Shown piece after piece: positions 42,398-50,698 of a DNA stretch of 64,000 nucleotides (position 1 is its first letter; each line of letters begins with the position of its first letter). This DNA comes from a bacterium (GTDB taxonomy: Bacteria; Sysuimicrobiota; Sysuimicrobiia; Sysuimicrobiales; Segetimicrobiaceae). A program made the position numbers and the translations under genes. The stretch spans positions 1-64,000 of the forward strand of contig DATGJN010000026.1 in the NCBI GenBank assembly GCA_035295165.1. The letters run 5' to 3'. Below the pieces are notes generated by a model, which worked only from the letters and a program-made list of their open reading frames with translations, was not told the origin of the DNA and did not search any database.

Positions 42398-43567
42398 ATG
42401 CCCGAGGGTCCGAACCTTCCCATTCGCGTCGGCGTCATCGGCGCCGGCTTCATCGGCCCCGCGCACATCGAGTCGCTCCGCCGCCTTGGGTTCGTGCGCG
42501 TCGTTGCGCTGGCCGGGAGCAGTCAGGCGTCGGCCGAGCACAAGGCCGCGTCGCTGTTCGTCCCCGCGGCGTACGGGGACTATCGCCGCCTGATCGAGGC
42601 CCCCGACGTGGACGTCGTGCACATCACCGCCGCCAACGTCCACCACTACCCGGCGGCCAAGGCGGCGCTCGAGGCCGGCAAGCATGTCGTGTGCGAGAAA
42701 CCGCTGGCGATGACGACCGCGGAATCCGCGGAGCTCGTTCGCCTTGCGGAGGCGAGCGGGCTGGTCAACGCCGTCACGTTCAACATCCGCTTCTATCCGC
42801 TGCTCCAGCACGCCCGCGCGCTCATCGGACGCGGCGATCTCGGCCCGGTGTATCTCGTGCACGGCGGCTACTGGCAGGACTGGCTGCTGCTCGACACCGA
42901 CTACAACTGGCGGGTCGATCCGGTGGAAGGGGGCGCGTTGCGCGCCGTCGGCGACATCGGTTCCCACTGGCTCGATCTCGCGCAGCACCTGACCGGCCTG
43001 CCGATTCGCGCGGTGCTCGCCGACCTCACCACGGTGCTGCCCTTGCGCCGGAGGCCGTCGAGGCCGCTCGACGCGTTTGCGACCGCCGCCGTCGAGCGCA
43101 CGCCCGTGCGGGTGGAGACCGAAGACGCCGCGACCGTGATGCTGCGGCTCGGCGATGCCGCGCGCGGTGTCATGATGGTCTCGCAGGTGAGCGCCGGGCG
43201 CAAGAACCGTCTCGCGATCGAGGTGAACGGCGCGCGCGGCTCGATCGCGTGGGACGGGGAGCGCCCGAACGAACTGTGGCTCGGGCACCGCGACCGGCCG
43301 AACGAGACGTTGATCAAGGACCCCGCCCTGCTGGACCCTGCGGCGAGGCCCTACGCACGGTATCCGGGGGGCCATGCGGAGGGATTTGCCGACAGCCACA
43401 CCGCGATCAACCGCGCGATCTACGACTACCTTCGTGCGGGCGGCCGGCGGTCGGGACGCCCGCCGGAGTTCCCGACGTTCGCCGACGGCCACCGCGAGAA
43501 CGTCATCGCCGAGTGCATCCTGGCGAGCGCCCACGCGGCCCGGTGGGTTGAGGTGCCGGCGTCGTGA
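42398..43567 (+). CDS. Gfo/Idh/MocA family oxidoreductase
   Basis: A 389-residue NAD(P)-dependent dehydrogenase: Rossmann start RVGVIGAGFIGPAHIESL, VVHITAANVHHYPAAKAALE, catalytic EKP in HVVCEKPLAMT, and the C-terminal domain with NWRVDPVEGGALRAVGDIGS-H-W, whose Asp and His are the usual catalytic residues. Ribosome site GGAAGGAGAGG. Partner of the TIM-barrel isomerase just upstream. Its stop overlaps the GTG of a 33-codon relic of another member of the same family. Confidence 0.93.
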   Translation: MPEGPNLPIRVGVIGAGFIGPAHIESLRRLGFVRVVALAGSSQASAEHKAASLFVPAAYGDYRRLIEAPDVDVVHITAANVHHYPAAKAALEAGKHVVCEKPLAMTTAESAELVRLAEASGLVNAVTFNIRFYPLLQHARALIGRGDLGPVYLVHGGYWQDWLLLDTDYNWRVDPVEGGALRAVGDIGSHWLDLAQHLTGLPIRAVLADLTTVLPLRRRPSRPLDAFATAAVERTPVRVETEDAATVMLRLGDAARGVMMVSQVSAGRKNRLAIEVNGARGSIAWDGERPNELWLGHRDRPNETLIKDPALLDPAARPYARYPGGHAEGFADSHTAINRAIYDYLRAGGRRSGRPPEFPTFADGHRENVIAECILASAHAARWVEVPAS

Positions 43568-43665
43568 CCCCGGTCGGCACTCTGGGCGCGGGCTTCATGC
43601 GCGAGATCCACAGCGCCGCATGGCAGAACGCCCCGCAGGCGCATGTCGTCGAGGTGGAGGGATGA
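43564..43665 (+). pseudogene. N-terminal relic of another Gfo/Idh/MocA oxidoreductase
   Basis: A GTG that overlaps the preceding stop as GTGA opens a 33-codon frame reading VGTLGAGFMREIHSAAWQNA and APQAHVVEVEG before TGA. This is the Rossmann glycine motif and first helix/strand of a Gfo/Idh/MocA dehydrogenase, with one change (R where G is usual). Everything after the first ~33 residues is gone, and the beta-lactamase-fold gene begins 2 bp later. A deletion probably removed the rest; the translational coupling has survived. Confidence 0.7.
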
Positions 43666-43667
43666 CG

Positions 43668-44558
43668 ATGGACGGGCTGACGGCCCGCTTGAACGGGCTC
43701 TGCGACGCGCAGCCGTTCGAGACGGGCTGGTACCTGAAAGACCTGGCGACGGGGTCGACGGCGCACCGCGGCGGGGACGTCGTGGTGCCGTCGGCGAGTA
43801 CGCGCAAGATCGCGATTCTGATGACGGCGTTGCGCGCCGTCGAGGCGGGGCGGCTGTCGTTGACCCAGCCCGTGCTGATCCAGGCGAAGCACCAGACCAG
43901 CAACAGCGGATGCTTCCAGTTCTTCCTGCCGGATTTCACGCTGCCGCTGCGGGACGTGCTCGTGATGATGATCATCGTGAGCGACAACGCCTGTACCGGC
44001 ACCGTGGTCGAGATGCTCGGGCTCGACGCGATCAACGAGTTCAGCCGGTCCGTGGGGATGACGGGCACCGCGCACCGCCAACCGGTCCCGCCGAACGTCG
44101 ATCTCGGCGTGGAGGCGAACCGCGACATCCCGCCCGACCTCAACCGCCTCAACGTGACGACGCCCGCCGACGCGGGCCGGCTGCTCGAGCTGATCTGGCT
44201 CGGGACGCACGATGCGGCGGCGGCGGCCCGCCTGGGGTGCAGCCAGGCGCTCTGCCGGCTTGCGCTCGATATCCTCGGCTGGCAGCGGCTTCAGCAGCGC
44301 CTCCCCTCGCTGCTCCCGGTCGGGACCAAGGTGGCGCACAAAACGGGCACGGCGGCGCGGAACTTCAACGATGCCGGGATCGTTTTCGAACACGACCGGC
44401 CGTTGTTCATCCTCACCGTGTACACTGGGCGCGTCCCGTGGACGCTACCCGACGGCACTCCCGGCAAGGCGGGGGCGAGCCACCACATCGGGCGGCTGTG
44501 CCGGGCGTGCTGGGACGTGCTCAGCACCGAGGAGGGCCCGGCCTACACCGGATCCTAG
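43668..44558 (+). CDS. Serine beta-lactamase-fold hydrolase (class A-like), no signal peptide
   Basis: A 296-residue enzyme with class A active-site boxes in order: S-x-x-K in SASTRKIAILM (about residue 42), SDN in VSDNACTGTVVEML (about 105) and KTG in VAHKTGTAARN (about 225). A Glu equivalent to Glu166 is not obvious. There is no signal peptide, so the product should stay in the cytoplasm, unlike true beta-lactamases; relatives hydrolyse other amides or esters. ATG 43668 has GGAGG at 7 nt. It is the last gene of the plus-strand cluster and its stop is 1 bp from the convergent gene's stop. Confidence 0.87.
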   Translation: MDGLTARLNGLCDAQPFETGWYLKDLATGSTAHRGGDVVVPSASTRKIAILMTALRAVEAGRLSLTQPVLIQAKHQTSNSGCFQFFLPDFTLPLRDVLVMMIIVSDNACTGTVVEMLGLDAINEFSRSVGMTGTAHRQPVPPNVDLGVEANRDIPPDLNRLNVTTPADAGRLLELIWLGTHDAAAAARLGCSQALCRLALDILGWQRLQQRLPSLLPVGTKVAHKTGTAARNFNDAGIVFEHDRPLFILTVYTGRVPWTLPDGTPGKAGASHHIGRLCRACWDVLSTEEGPAYTGS

Positions 44559-44559
44559 C

Positions 44560-46884
44560 TCACGAGCCCCTCACGAGGCGCCACAGTTTCTCGCCGGTCA
44601 GCGGCAGGTCGACGCCGCGCACGCCGAGGGGCGCCAGCGCATCCAGGACCGCGTTGGCCAGCGCGGGCGGCGCGCCGACGGTGCCGGCTTCGCCGATGCC
44701 CTTCGCACCCAACGAGGTGTACGGGGTCGGCGTTTCAGTGAATTCCGCGGCGATCGCCGGGACGTGCGGCGCACGGAGCATGGCGTAGTCCGTGAACGTC
44801 GCAGTGAGCAGCTGGCCGGTGTCGTCGTAGACGACTTCCTCGACCAGCGTCTGGCCGAGCCCCTGGACGATTGCGCCGATTACCTGACCCTCGGCGAGCA
44901 GCGGATTGACGATCCGGCCGGCATCGTCCACGGCCACGAACTTCAGGATCCGTACCTCTCCGGTGTCGCGTGCGATCTCGACGACGGCGGCGTACGCACC
45001 GAACGGGTAGACCATGTCCGGCAGCGAGAAGGTGCCTGAGGTCTCGAGCCCCGGCTCGATGGTGGCCGGGAGGCGGGCCGGTTGGTGCGCCGCCGCAGCC
45101 ACCTGCCGGAACGTCACCGCGCGGGCGGGCGCCCCTCGGACGGACAGACGGCCGTCGCCCCACTGGAGGTCCGCGTCCGACGCTTCCAGGAGATGCGCGG
45201 CGATGCGTCGCATTTTGGTCTTGATCTTTTCCAGCTCGCCCACCAGCGCGGCGCCGCCGACCGCAATCGAGCGGCTGCCGAAGGTGCCGACGCCCGTGGG
45301 CATGAGCGCGGTGTCGCCCTGCTGAACCACGATCGTGTCCATCGGCACCTGGAGAACGTCGGCCGCGATCTGCCCGAACGTCGTGTCGTGTCCTTGACCG
45401 TGCGCGGTCGACCCGGTGCGAACAATCACCTGTCCGTCGGCGTGCACTGAGACGGCCGCGCTCTCCCATAACAGTCCGCCCGCGGGCTCCACGTACACGG
45501 AGAGGCCAATGCCGAGGAGTCTCCCAGCGGCCCGCGCACGCCGCTGCGCTTCCCGCCACCTGCCGTAGTCCACGAGCTCGCACGCGCGGTCGAGCGCCTG
45601 AGCGTAGTTGCCGGAGTCGTAGACTGATCCCAACGCGGAGCGGTACGGCAACCGGTCAGGCGGGATCAGGTTGCGCCGGCGCGCCGCGACGGGGTCCACG
45701 TTCAACTCGCGCGCCACGAGATCGACCATGCACTCGATCAGGTACGCGGCCTCGGGGCGCCCGGCGCCCCGGTACGCAGAGGTCGGCACCTTGTTGGTCG
45801 CGGCCCCGATGATGTCGATCCTGGCCGCGGGGATGTCGTAGACGCCCGTGACGAGCTCGGCCACGCGCGCCGTCGGCATCGCGGTCGCCGGGTACAGGTA
45901 CGCGCCCGCGTCCGCGACGACCGTGCCCCGCAGCGCCGTGATTTTCCCGTCGGGCCCGACTGCGACCTCGAGGTCCGCGTCGAAGCCGCGTCCGTGGGTG
46001 GACGCGATGAAGTTGTCGCGGCGCTGCTCGATCCACTTGACCGGCCGCCCCGTCTCGATCGCGAGGTGCGCCGCCACCACCGCCCCGGATGCCAGGGCCC
46101 CCTTGCTGCCGAACGCGCCTCCGACGTCGGGCACAACGACCCGGATGCGGTCTTCCGGACGGCCGAGCATGCGGCTCAGCTGGGCGCGCGGCCGGTAGGG
46201 CTCTTGGGCGGAGACCCACAGGGTCAGCAGATCGCCCGCCGGATCATACACCGCGACGGCCGCGCGGGACTCCATCGGCGCCGGCACCACGCGCGGGATG
46301 TGGAACCGCCCGCTGACCACGCACGCCGCCGCAGCAAACGCGCCGGCGACATCCCCGCTGCCGCGCGTCATTCGGATGAGGACGTTGTCGCCGAGCGCCT
46401 CATGAAGGAGCACGGGCGACCCGAGGGCTGCGCGCGCATCGGAGAGGGCCGGCAGCGGATCGTAGTCCACCACCACCAGCGCCGCCGCGTCGATCGCGGC
46501 GGCAAGACTGTCGGCCAGGACGCCCACGACCGGCTCGCCGACGTAGCGGACCTTTTCCACCGCCAGCACGGGGTGCGGCGTGTTTGCCAGTTCGGCGTTC
46601 CGCAGGGGGTTCACGGGCATGGGACGGACCCGGCCCGCGAGATCACCAGCCGCGACGACCGCGATCACCCCCGGCGCACGCCCCGCGTCGTCGATGTGGA
46701 CGCCGCGCAAGCGCGCGTGGGCGTGGGCGCTCGGCACGAGCACGAGATGAGCCATGTTGGGCAGCACGATGTCGTCGACGTACCGCCCCCGGCCTTGCAG
46801 GAATCGCAGATCCTCGCGGCGCTTCAGGTGTCGTCCGATCAACCGGCCTTCCGGGCGCGCCGCGTCCGATGTGCGGTCGGGCAC
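44560..46884 (-). CDS. Molybdopterin hydroxylase large subunit (xanthine dehydrogenase / CoxL-like, form II)
   Basis: A 774-residue molybdenum-cofactor subunit with an N-terminal aldehyde-oxidase a/b hammerhead (RREDLRFLQGRGRYVDD) and cofactor motifs GGAFGSKGALASG, AYRGAGRPEAAYLIE, GSTAHGQGHDTTF and the catalytic Glu in GAKGIGEAGTVGAPPA. The loop AYRGAGR, not AYRCSFR, places it with form II CoxL-like hydroxylases rather than aerobic CO dehydrogenase. The FAD and 2Fe-2S subunits that normally accompany it are not next to it. GTG start with GGAGG at 7 nt. It is downstream of the peptide-type ABC operon. Confidence 0.92.
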   Translation of the reverse strand: MPDRTSDAARPEGRLIGRHLKRREDLRFLQGRGRYVDDIVLPNMAHLVLVPSAHAHARLRGVHIDDAGRAPGVIAVVAAGDLAGRVRPMPVNPLRNAELANTPHPVLAVEKVRYVGEPVVGVLADSLAAAIDAAALVVVDYDPLPALSDARAALGSPVLLHEALGDNVLIRMTRGSGDVAGAFAAAACVVSGRFHIPRVVPAPMESRAAVAVYDPAGDLLTLWVSAQEPYRPRAQLSRMLGRPEDRIRVVVPDVGGAFGSKGALASGAVVAAHLAIETGRPVKWIEQRRDNFIASTHGRGFDADLEVAVGPDGKITALRGTVVADAGAYLYPATAMPTARVAELVTGVYDIPAARIDIIGAATNKVPTSAYRGAGRPEAAYLIECMVDLVARELNVDPVAARRRNLIPPDRLPYRSALGSVYDSGNYAQALDRACELVDYGRWREAQRRARAAGRLLGIGLSVYVEPAGGLLWESAAVSVHADGQVIVRTGSTAHGQGHDTTFGQIAADVLQVPMDTIVVQQGDTALMPTGVGTFGSRSIAVGGAALVGELEKIKTKMRRIAAHLLEASDADLQWGDGRLSVRGAPARAVTFRQVAAAAHQPARLPATIEPGLETSGTFSLPDMVYPFGAYAAVVEIARDTGEVRILKFVAVDDAGRIVNPLLAEGQVIGAIVQGLGQTLVEEVVYDDTGQLLTATFTDYAMLRAPHVPAIAAEFTETPTPYTSLGAKGIGEAGTVGAPPALANAVLDALAPLGVRGVDLPLTGEKLWRLVRGS

Positions 46885-46991
46885 TGCTCCGCCTCCTTGG
46901 CCGACCCGTGCTCAGTCGATCTTCTACTCAATACGTACAGGACCCATTCGCGGACCGCGTCGTCGGCGGGGAACGTTCGGGACCGGGCGTG

Positions 46992-47948
46992 TCAGCGGTC
47001 CGCCGAGGGATCGAGCGCGTCGCGCATGCCGTCGCCGACGAAGTTGAGGCTCAGCAGCGTCACGGCCAGCACGAGCGCCGGGGCGATGACCAGAAGCGGA
47101 TAGGATTCGATCGCGTCCACGCCTTCCGCGATCATGAGGCCCCAACTCGGCGTCGGCGGCTGGACGCCGAGTCCGAGGAAGCTCAGCCCCGCCTCGGCGA
47201 TGATGAAGTATGGAATGAGCAGGGTGGCCATGATGATGATCGGTGCCGCGACGTTGGGGAGGAGGTGGGCGGCGAGGACGTGCTGTTCCGACGCGCCCAG
47301 GCTCTTCGCGGCTTGCACGAACTCGCGGTGCCGCAGCGCGAGTGCCTGTCCCCGCACGATGCGGGCGACGTCCAGCCATCCGACGAGCGACAGCGCGAGC
47401 ACGATCGCGGCGACACCGCCGGTGTCCTGATTCAACGTCCGCAGCCAGACAAGGGGGCCAGATCGAATGGCCGGCAGGAACGCCGTGAAGAAAGTCTGCA
47501 ACAGCACGACGAGCAGCAGGTTCGGAATCGCATACGCGATGTCCACGACCCGCATCAGCAGCAGGTCGAACGTGCCCCCGAAATAGCCCGCGGTGAGGCC
47601 CATCGGCACGCCCACCATGAGGACGATGACGGTGGTGGCGAGGCCGACGCTCATGGAGACCCGGGCGCCGTAGACCATCCGGCTCAGCATGTCCCTGCCC
47701 AGCGCGTCGGTGCCGGCCAGGTGGTGCGCGTCCGGCGCCGCGTACGTTGAGAGCAGATCCTGTTTGTCGTACCGATAGGGCGCGAGCGTCGGCGCTCCGA
47801 CGGCAATCAGGACGACGGCGGCGAGAAACAGGGCGCCGACCGCGGCCATGCGGTGCCGCGCAAACCGGGCGAGGGCACGACGGTAGCCCCGGCGCGCCTC
47901 GGCACGTCGAGCGGGGAGCCCCGCCTCGAGGAGCGACGTGCTACCCAT
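46992..47948 (-). CDS. ABC transporter permease, DppC/OppC type
   Basis: A 318-residue permease with HHLAGTDALGRDMLSRMVYG, the EAA loop EFVQAAKSLGASEQHVLAAH and the end GLGVQPPTPSWG / NFVGDGMRDALDP. Compared with most relatives it has ~20 extra residues in the middle (around SGPLVWLRTLNQDTGG). Its start lies 8 bp inside the end of the DppB-type gene, so they are coupled. Confidence 0.93.
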   Translation of the reverse strand: MGSTSLLEAGLPARRAEARRGYRRALARFARHRMAAVGALFLAAVVLIAVGAPTLAPYRYDKQDLLSTYAAPDAHHLAGTDALGRDMLSRMVYGARVSMSVGLATTVIVLMVGVPMGLTAGYFGGTFDLLLMRVVDIAYAIPNLLLVVLLQTFFTAFLPAIRSGPLVWLRTLNQDTGGVAAIVLALSLVGWLDVARIVRGQALALRHREFVQAAKSLGASEQHVLAAHLLPNVAAPIIIMATLLIPYFIIAEAGLSFLGLGVQPPTPSWGLMIAEGVDAIESYPLLVIAPALVLAVTLLSLNFVGDGMRDALDPSADR

Positions 47949-48867
47949 AGCGCACTTGTGGATCGAGTGCGGCGTACGATAGGTCGACCAGGATGTTCAT
48001 CGTGATAATGATGAGGGCGAACAGCAACGCGAGCGCCAGCAGCACGGGGTAGTCGCGTCCGGTCGTCGCGGTGACGAAATAGCGCCCGATCCCTGGGACG
48101 CGCGTGATTGTCTCCACGAAGAACGATCCCGTGATGACGTCGGCGACGAGGATGCCGGAGACGGTGGCGACCGGTGTCAACGCGTTCCTAAGGCCGTGGC
48201 GCAGGATCACGCGCGAGCCGGCGAGTCCCTTCGCCCGCGCCGTGCGGATGTAGTCCTGGTGCAGTACCTCGAGCAGGGACGTTCGGAGATACCGCGCGAG
48301 TATCGTCGCGGGTCGAAACCCGATCGCGACCATCGGGATGAGCACGCGGATGTCGAGCAGGCCCCGCCACCCACCCGTGGGTACCCAATGGAGCGCAACC
48401 GCGAACACGGTCACGAGCAGCGTGGCCATGACGTAGTTCGGAATCGATATGCCCAGCACCACGGCGCCCATCGCCGCGTAGTCCACGGGGGTGTTGCGGT
48501 ACACCGCCGCCAGCGTGCCGAGCGGGATCCCGACGGCGATCGCGAACAGCATCGCCGCCGCTCCGAGCTGCATCGAGACCGGAAAGAACTCCGCGATGAT
48601 CTCGGAGACGTCCTGCGATGTGTTGACGTACGACGGTCCGAGCGATCCGTGCACGGCGTTATCGAGGTAGAGCACGTACTGCGTCCACAGCGGCGCGTCG
48701 AGATGGTACTTGGCCTTGAGGTTCGCGATCACCTGAGGCGCGAGCGGCTTCTCGGCGTTGTCCCAGGGACCGCCCGGCGTTGCGTGCACCAGCAGGAACG
48801 CGAGGGTGTAGACGATCACCATCGTGGGGACCGCGAGCAAGAGGCGTCGGGCCAGGTAGGCGCCCAT
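47941..48867 (-). CDS. ABC transporter permease, DppB/OppB type
   Basis: A 308-residue permease: MGAYLARRLLLAVPTMVIVY, FLLVHATPGGPWDNAEKPL, the EAA loop QDYIRTARAKGLAGSRVILR, GSFFVETITRVPGIG and the final YAALDPQVRYG. The ATG at 48867 follows a perfect 13-bp hairpin that separates it from the binding-protein gene. Works with the DppC-type subunit in importing peptides or similar solutes; no ATPase gene nearby. Confidence 0.93.
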   Translation of the reverse strand: MGAYLARRLLLAVPTMVIVYTLAFLLVHATPGGPWDNAEKPLAPQVIANLKAKYHLDAPLWTQYVLYLDNAVHGSLGPSYVNTSQDVSEIIAEFFPVSMQLGAAAMLFAIAVGIPLGTLAAVYRNTPVDYAAMGAVVLGISIPNYVMATLLVTVFAVALHWVPTGGWRGLLDIRVLIPMVAIGFRPATILARYLRTSLLEVLHQDYIRTARAKGLAGSRVILRHGLRNALTPVATVSGILVADVITGSFFVETITRVPGIGRYFVTATTGRDYPVLLALALLFALIIITMNILVDLSYAALDPQVRYG

Positions 48868-48878
48868 GGGCGGGGACG

Positions 48879-48907
48879 TCGGGGGCCGCGCGCAGCGCGG
48901 CCCCCGA
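48879..48907 (-). terminator. Intercistronic hairpin between binding protein and permease
   Basis: Perfect 13-bp G+C stem (48879-48891 with 48895-48907) and a 3-nt loop, inside the 50-bp gap of one operon. Such hairpins protect or partially terminate mRNA so that the binding protein is made in excess over the membrane subunits. No T-run, so full termination is unlikely. Confidence 0.7.
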
Positions 48908-48917
48908 GCGCTCGATG

Positions 48918-50621
48918 TCAGTGATCCAGGATCTTGACCCGTCCGAACGTTCCGTACCAGGCGGCGGCGGCCGGCGGGAGCGCGAACCCCTGCACCCAGG
49001 GCTTGATCGCGATGATCACGCCGAGGTGAAAGATCGGAATCGCCGGCAGCTCGGTGTTCAGGATCTTCTCCGCGGACTCGTACAGCTGTTTGCGCTTCGC
49101 CGCGTTCCCCTCGGCGGAGCCCGCGCGCACGGCCGTGTCGTACGCCGCGTTGCGCCACTTGGTGTGGAAGAAGTCCTGCTCGGAATCGAACAGAATGTTG
49201 GCCCAGTTGGCGGGGTCCTCGTAGTCCGACCCCCACCGGTTGATGTACGCTTCGTACGGCTGCGTCGCGTACGAGTTGAATGCGGCTTGGAACTCCTTCG
49301 CCTCCATCCGCTGCAGCGTGACGTTGATCTTCAGCGTGTCCTGCCACATCTGCTGCAGCGCCTGCGCCACCAGGTCGAACGTCACGAGCTTCGGCCACGA
49401 GATCTTGAAGCCCGGGAATCCCTTGCCGTCCGGGTATCCGGCCTCGGACAGCAACTGGCGCGCATGGGCGACGCCGCCGGTGAGGGGAGGATTCGCGAGG
49501 TAACCGATCGTGCCCGGCGGCGTGATCGTGAGGGCCGGATCGTAGATGCCGCGGAGGACCTGGCTGGCGATCCGCGTATGGTCGGTCGCCAGGTACAGCG
49601 CCTGGCGGACCTTAGGGTTGCTGAGCGGCGACTTCGTGTTGGTGGTGTCGCAGAACATCATCGCCGTGCCCGACCACCGGTACTTGTGGGTCTGCTTGCC
49701 AAGCGTCGCGTCGCCGCGGACCCGCACGATGTCGGCTGGCTGGATCTGGTCGGTGACGTCGAGCTCGTTGTTCTCGTACGCGGGCAGGCTGGTGCGGAAC
49801 GGATCATCGGTCAGTGTGAACACGACCTTCTGCAGCGTCGGCTTGGGTCCCCAGTAGCGCGGGTTCGCAACGATCGTCAGCTCCTTGTCGTGCTCCCACG
49901 ACTGCAACTTGAACATGCCGTTGCCGACGTGGTTGCCGGCTTCCACCCACTTCTTGTCGTACTTCTCGACCTGCCACCGGGGCACCGGCATGAAGTTCCA
50001 CGTGGACACGAGGCGTGGGAAGTACGCGGCGGGCGCGGCCATGGTGGCCTGCAGGGTCAGGGTGTTCACCGCCTTCACCGCGACGTTGTCGGCGGTCTTG
50101 GTCTTGCCCTTGTTGTAGTCGAGCGCGCCCTTGATCGGGTAGAACGCGGACGCGTAGTCGCTCGCCACCGCCGGGTCGAGCACGCGCTTCCACGAGTACT
50201 CGTAGTCCGACGCCGTGACAGGGTGCCCGTCGGACCACTGCATCCCCGGCCGCAGGTGGAACGTGTACGTCAGCCCGTCCGCGGAGACGCTCCACGAGCG
50301 CGCGGCGAGCGGGATGATGTTGCCGTTGCCGTCGAAGGTGATCAGCGGGTCGAACAGCGCCATGCCGATGAGGATCTCGGGGCGGGCTTCCATCGTGGCC
50401 GGGTCGAAATGGAGCGGTTCCTGGTCCGGGTAACGGAGGACTTGCTTCGCCGGCGCCGCGAGGGCGGCTGCGGCCGGTTCAGGACGCGCGAACGACGCTG
50501 CGCTTGCGCCGACCGCAGCGGTACTTCCGATCATCGCGCTGAGCTTCAGGAACTGACGGCGAGAGATCAACCCGGACCGATAGTACGCCTCCCAGGGAAA
50601 CCGCATCGACCGATTCGCCAC
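48918..50621 (-). CDS. Tat-exported peptide/solute-binding protein (family 5)
   Basis: A 567-residue binding protein with a twin-arginine signal (ISRRQFLKLSAM, about residues 19-30, then a short hydrophobic stretch) and the OppA-like family 5 body: YPDQEPLHFDPATMEARPEI, MQWSDGHPVTASDYEYSWKR, FKLQSWEHDKELTIVANPRY and KVRQALYLATDHTRIASQVL. It probably binds oligopeptides. GTG start with GGGGGTGAG upstream. The downstream permeases complete the importer except for ATPases; two oxidoreductase genes lie upstream in the same direction. Confidence 0.93.
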   Translation of the reverse strand: MANRSMRFPWEAYYRSGLISRRQFLKLSAMIGSTAAVGASAASFARPEPAAAALAAPAKQVLRYPDQEPLHFDPATMEARPEILIGMALFDPLITFDGNGNIIPLAARSWSVSADGLTYTFHLRPGMQWSDGHPVTASDYEYSWKRVLDPAVASDYASAFYPIKGALDYNKGKTKTADNVAVKAVNTLTLQATMAAPAAYFPRLVSTWNFMPVPRWQVEKYDKKWVEAGNHVGNGMFKLQSWEHDKELTIVANPRYWGPKPTLQKVVFTLTDDPFRTSLPAYENNELDVTDQIQPADIVRVRGDATLGKQTHKYRWSGTAMMFCDTTNTKSPLSNPKVRQALYLATDHTRIASQVLRGIYDPALTITPPGTIGYLANPPLTGGVAHARQLLSEAGYPDGKGFPGFKISWPKLVTFDLVAQALQQMWQDTLKINVTLQRMEAKEFQAAFNSYATQPYEAYINRWGSDYEDPANWANILFDSEQDFFHTKWRNAAYDTAVRAGSAEGNAAKRKQLYESAEKILNTELPAIPIFHLGVIIAIKPWVQGFALPPAAAAWYGTFGRVKILDH

Positions 50622-50698
50622 CGTGCTCTCACCCCCGGACCAGAGTAGTGGTGCCTAGCAGCGATTCGGCCGGGTAGGCGGAAACCCTTTCGCCGCGG

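Noticed and set aside
38248-43534. Very long minus-strand frames (over 770 codons) opposite the permease, adenine deaminase and isomerase genes
   Set aside because: They lack any family motif and are rich in Arg, His and Asp from antisense third positions; the plus-strand genes are certain.
44560-46884. Aerobic carbon monoxide dehydrogenase large subunit
   Set aside because: The active-site loop is AYRGAGR rather than AYRCSFR and the other two subunits are missing, so CO oxidation is not supported.
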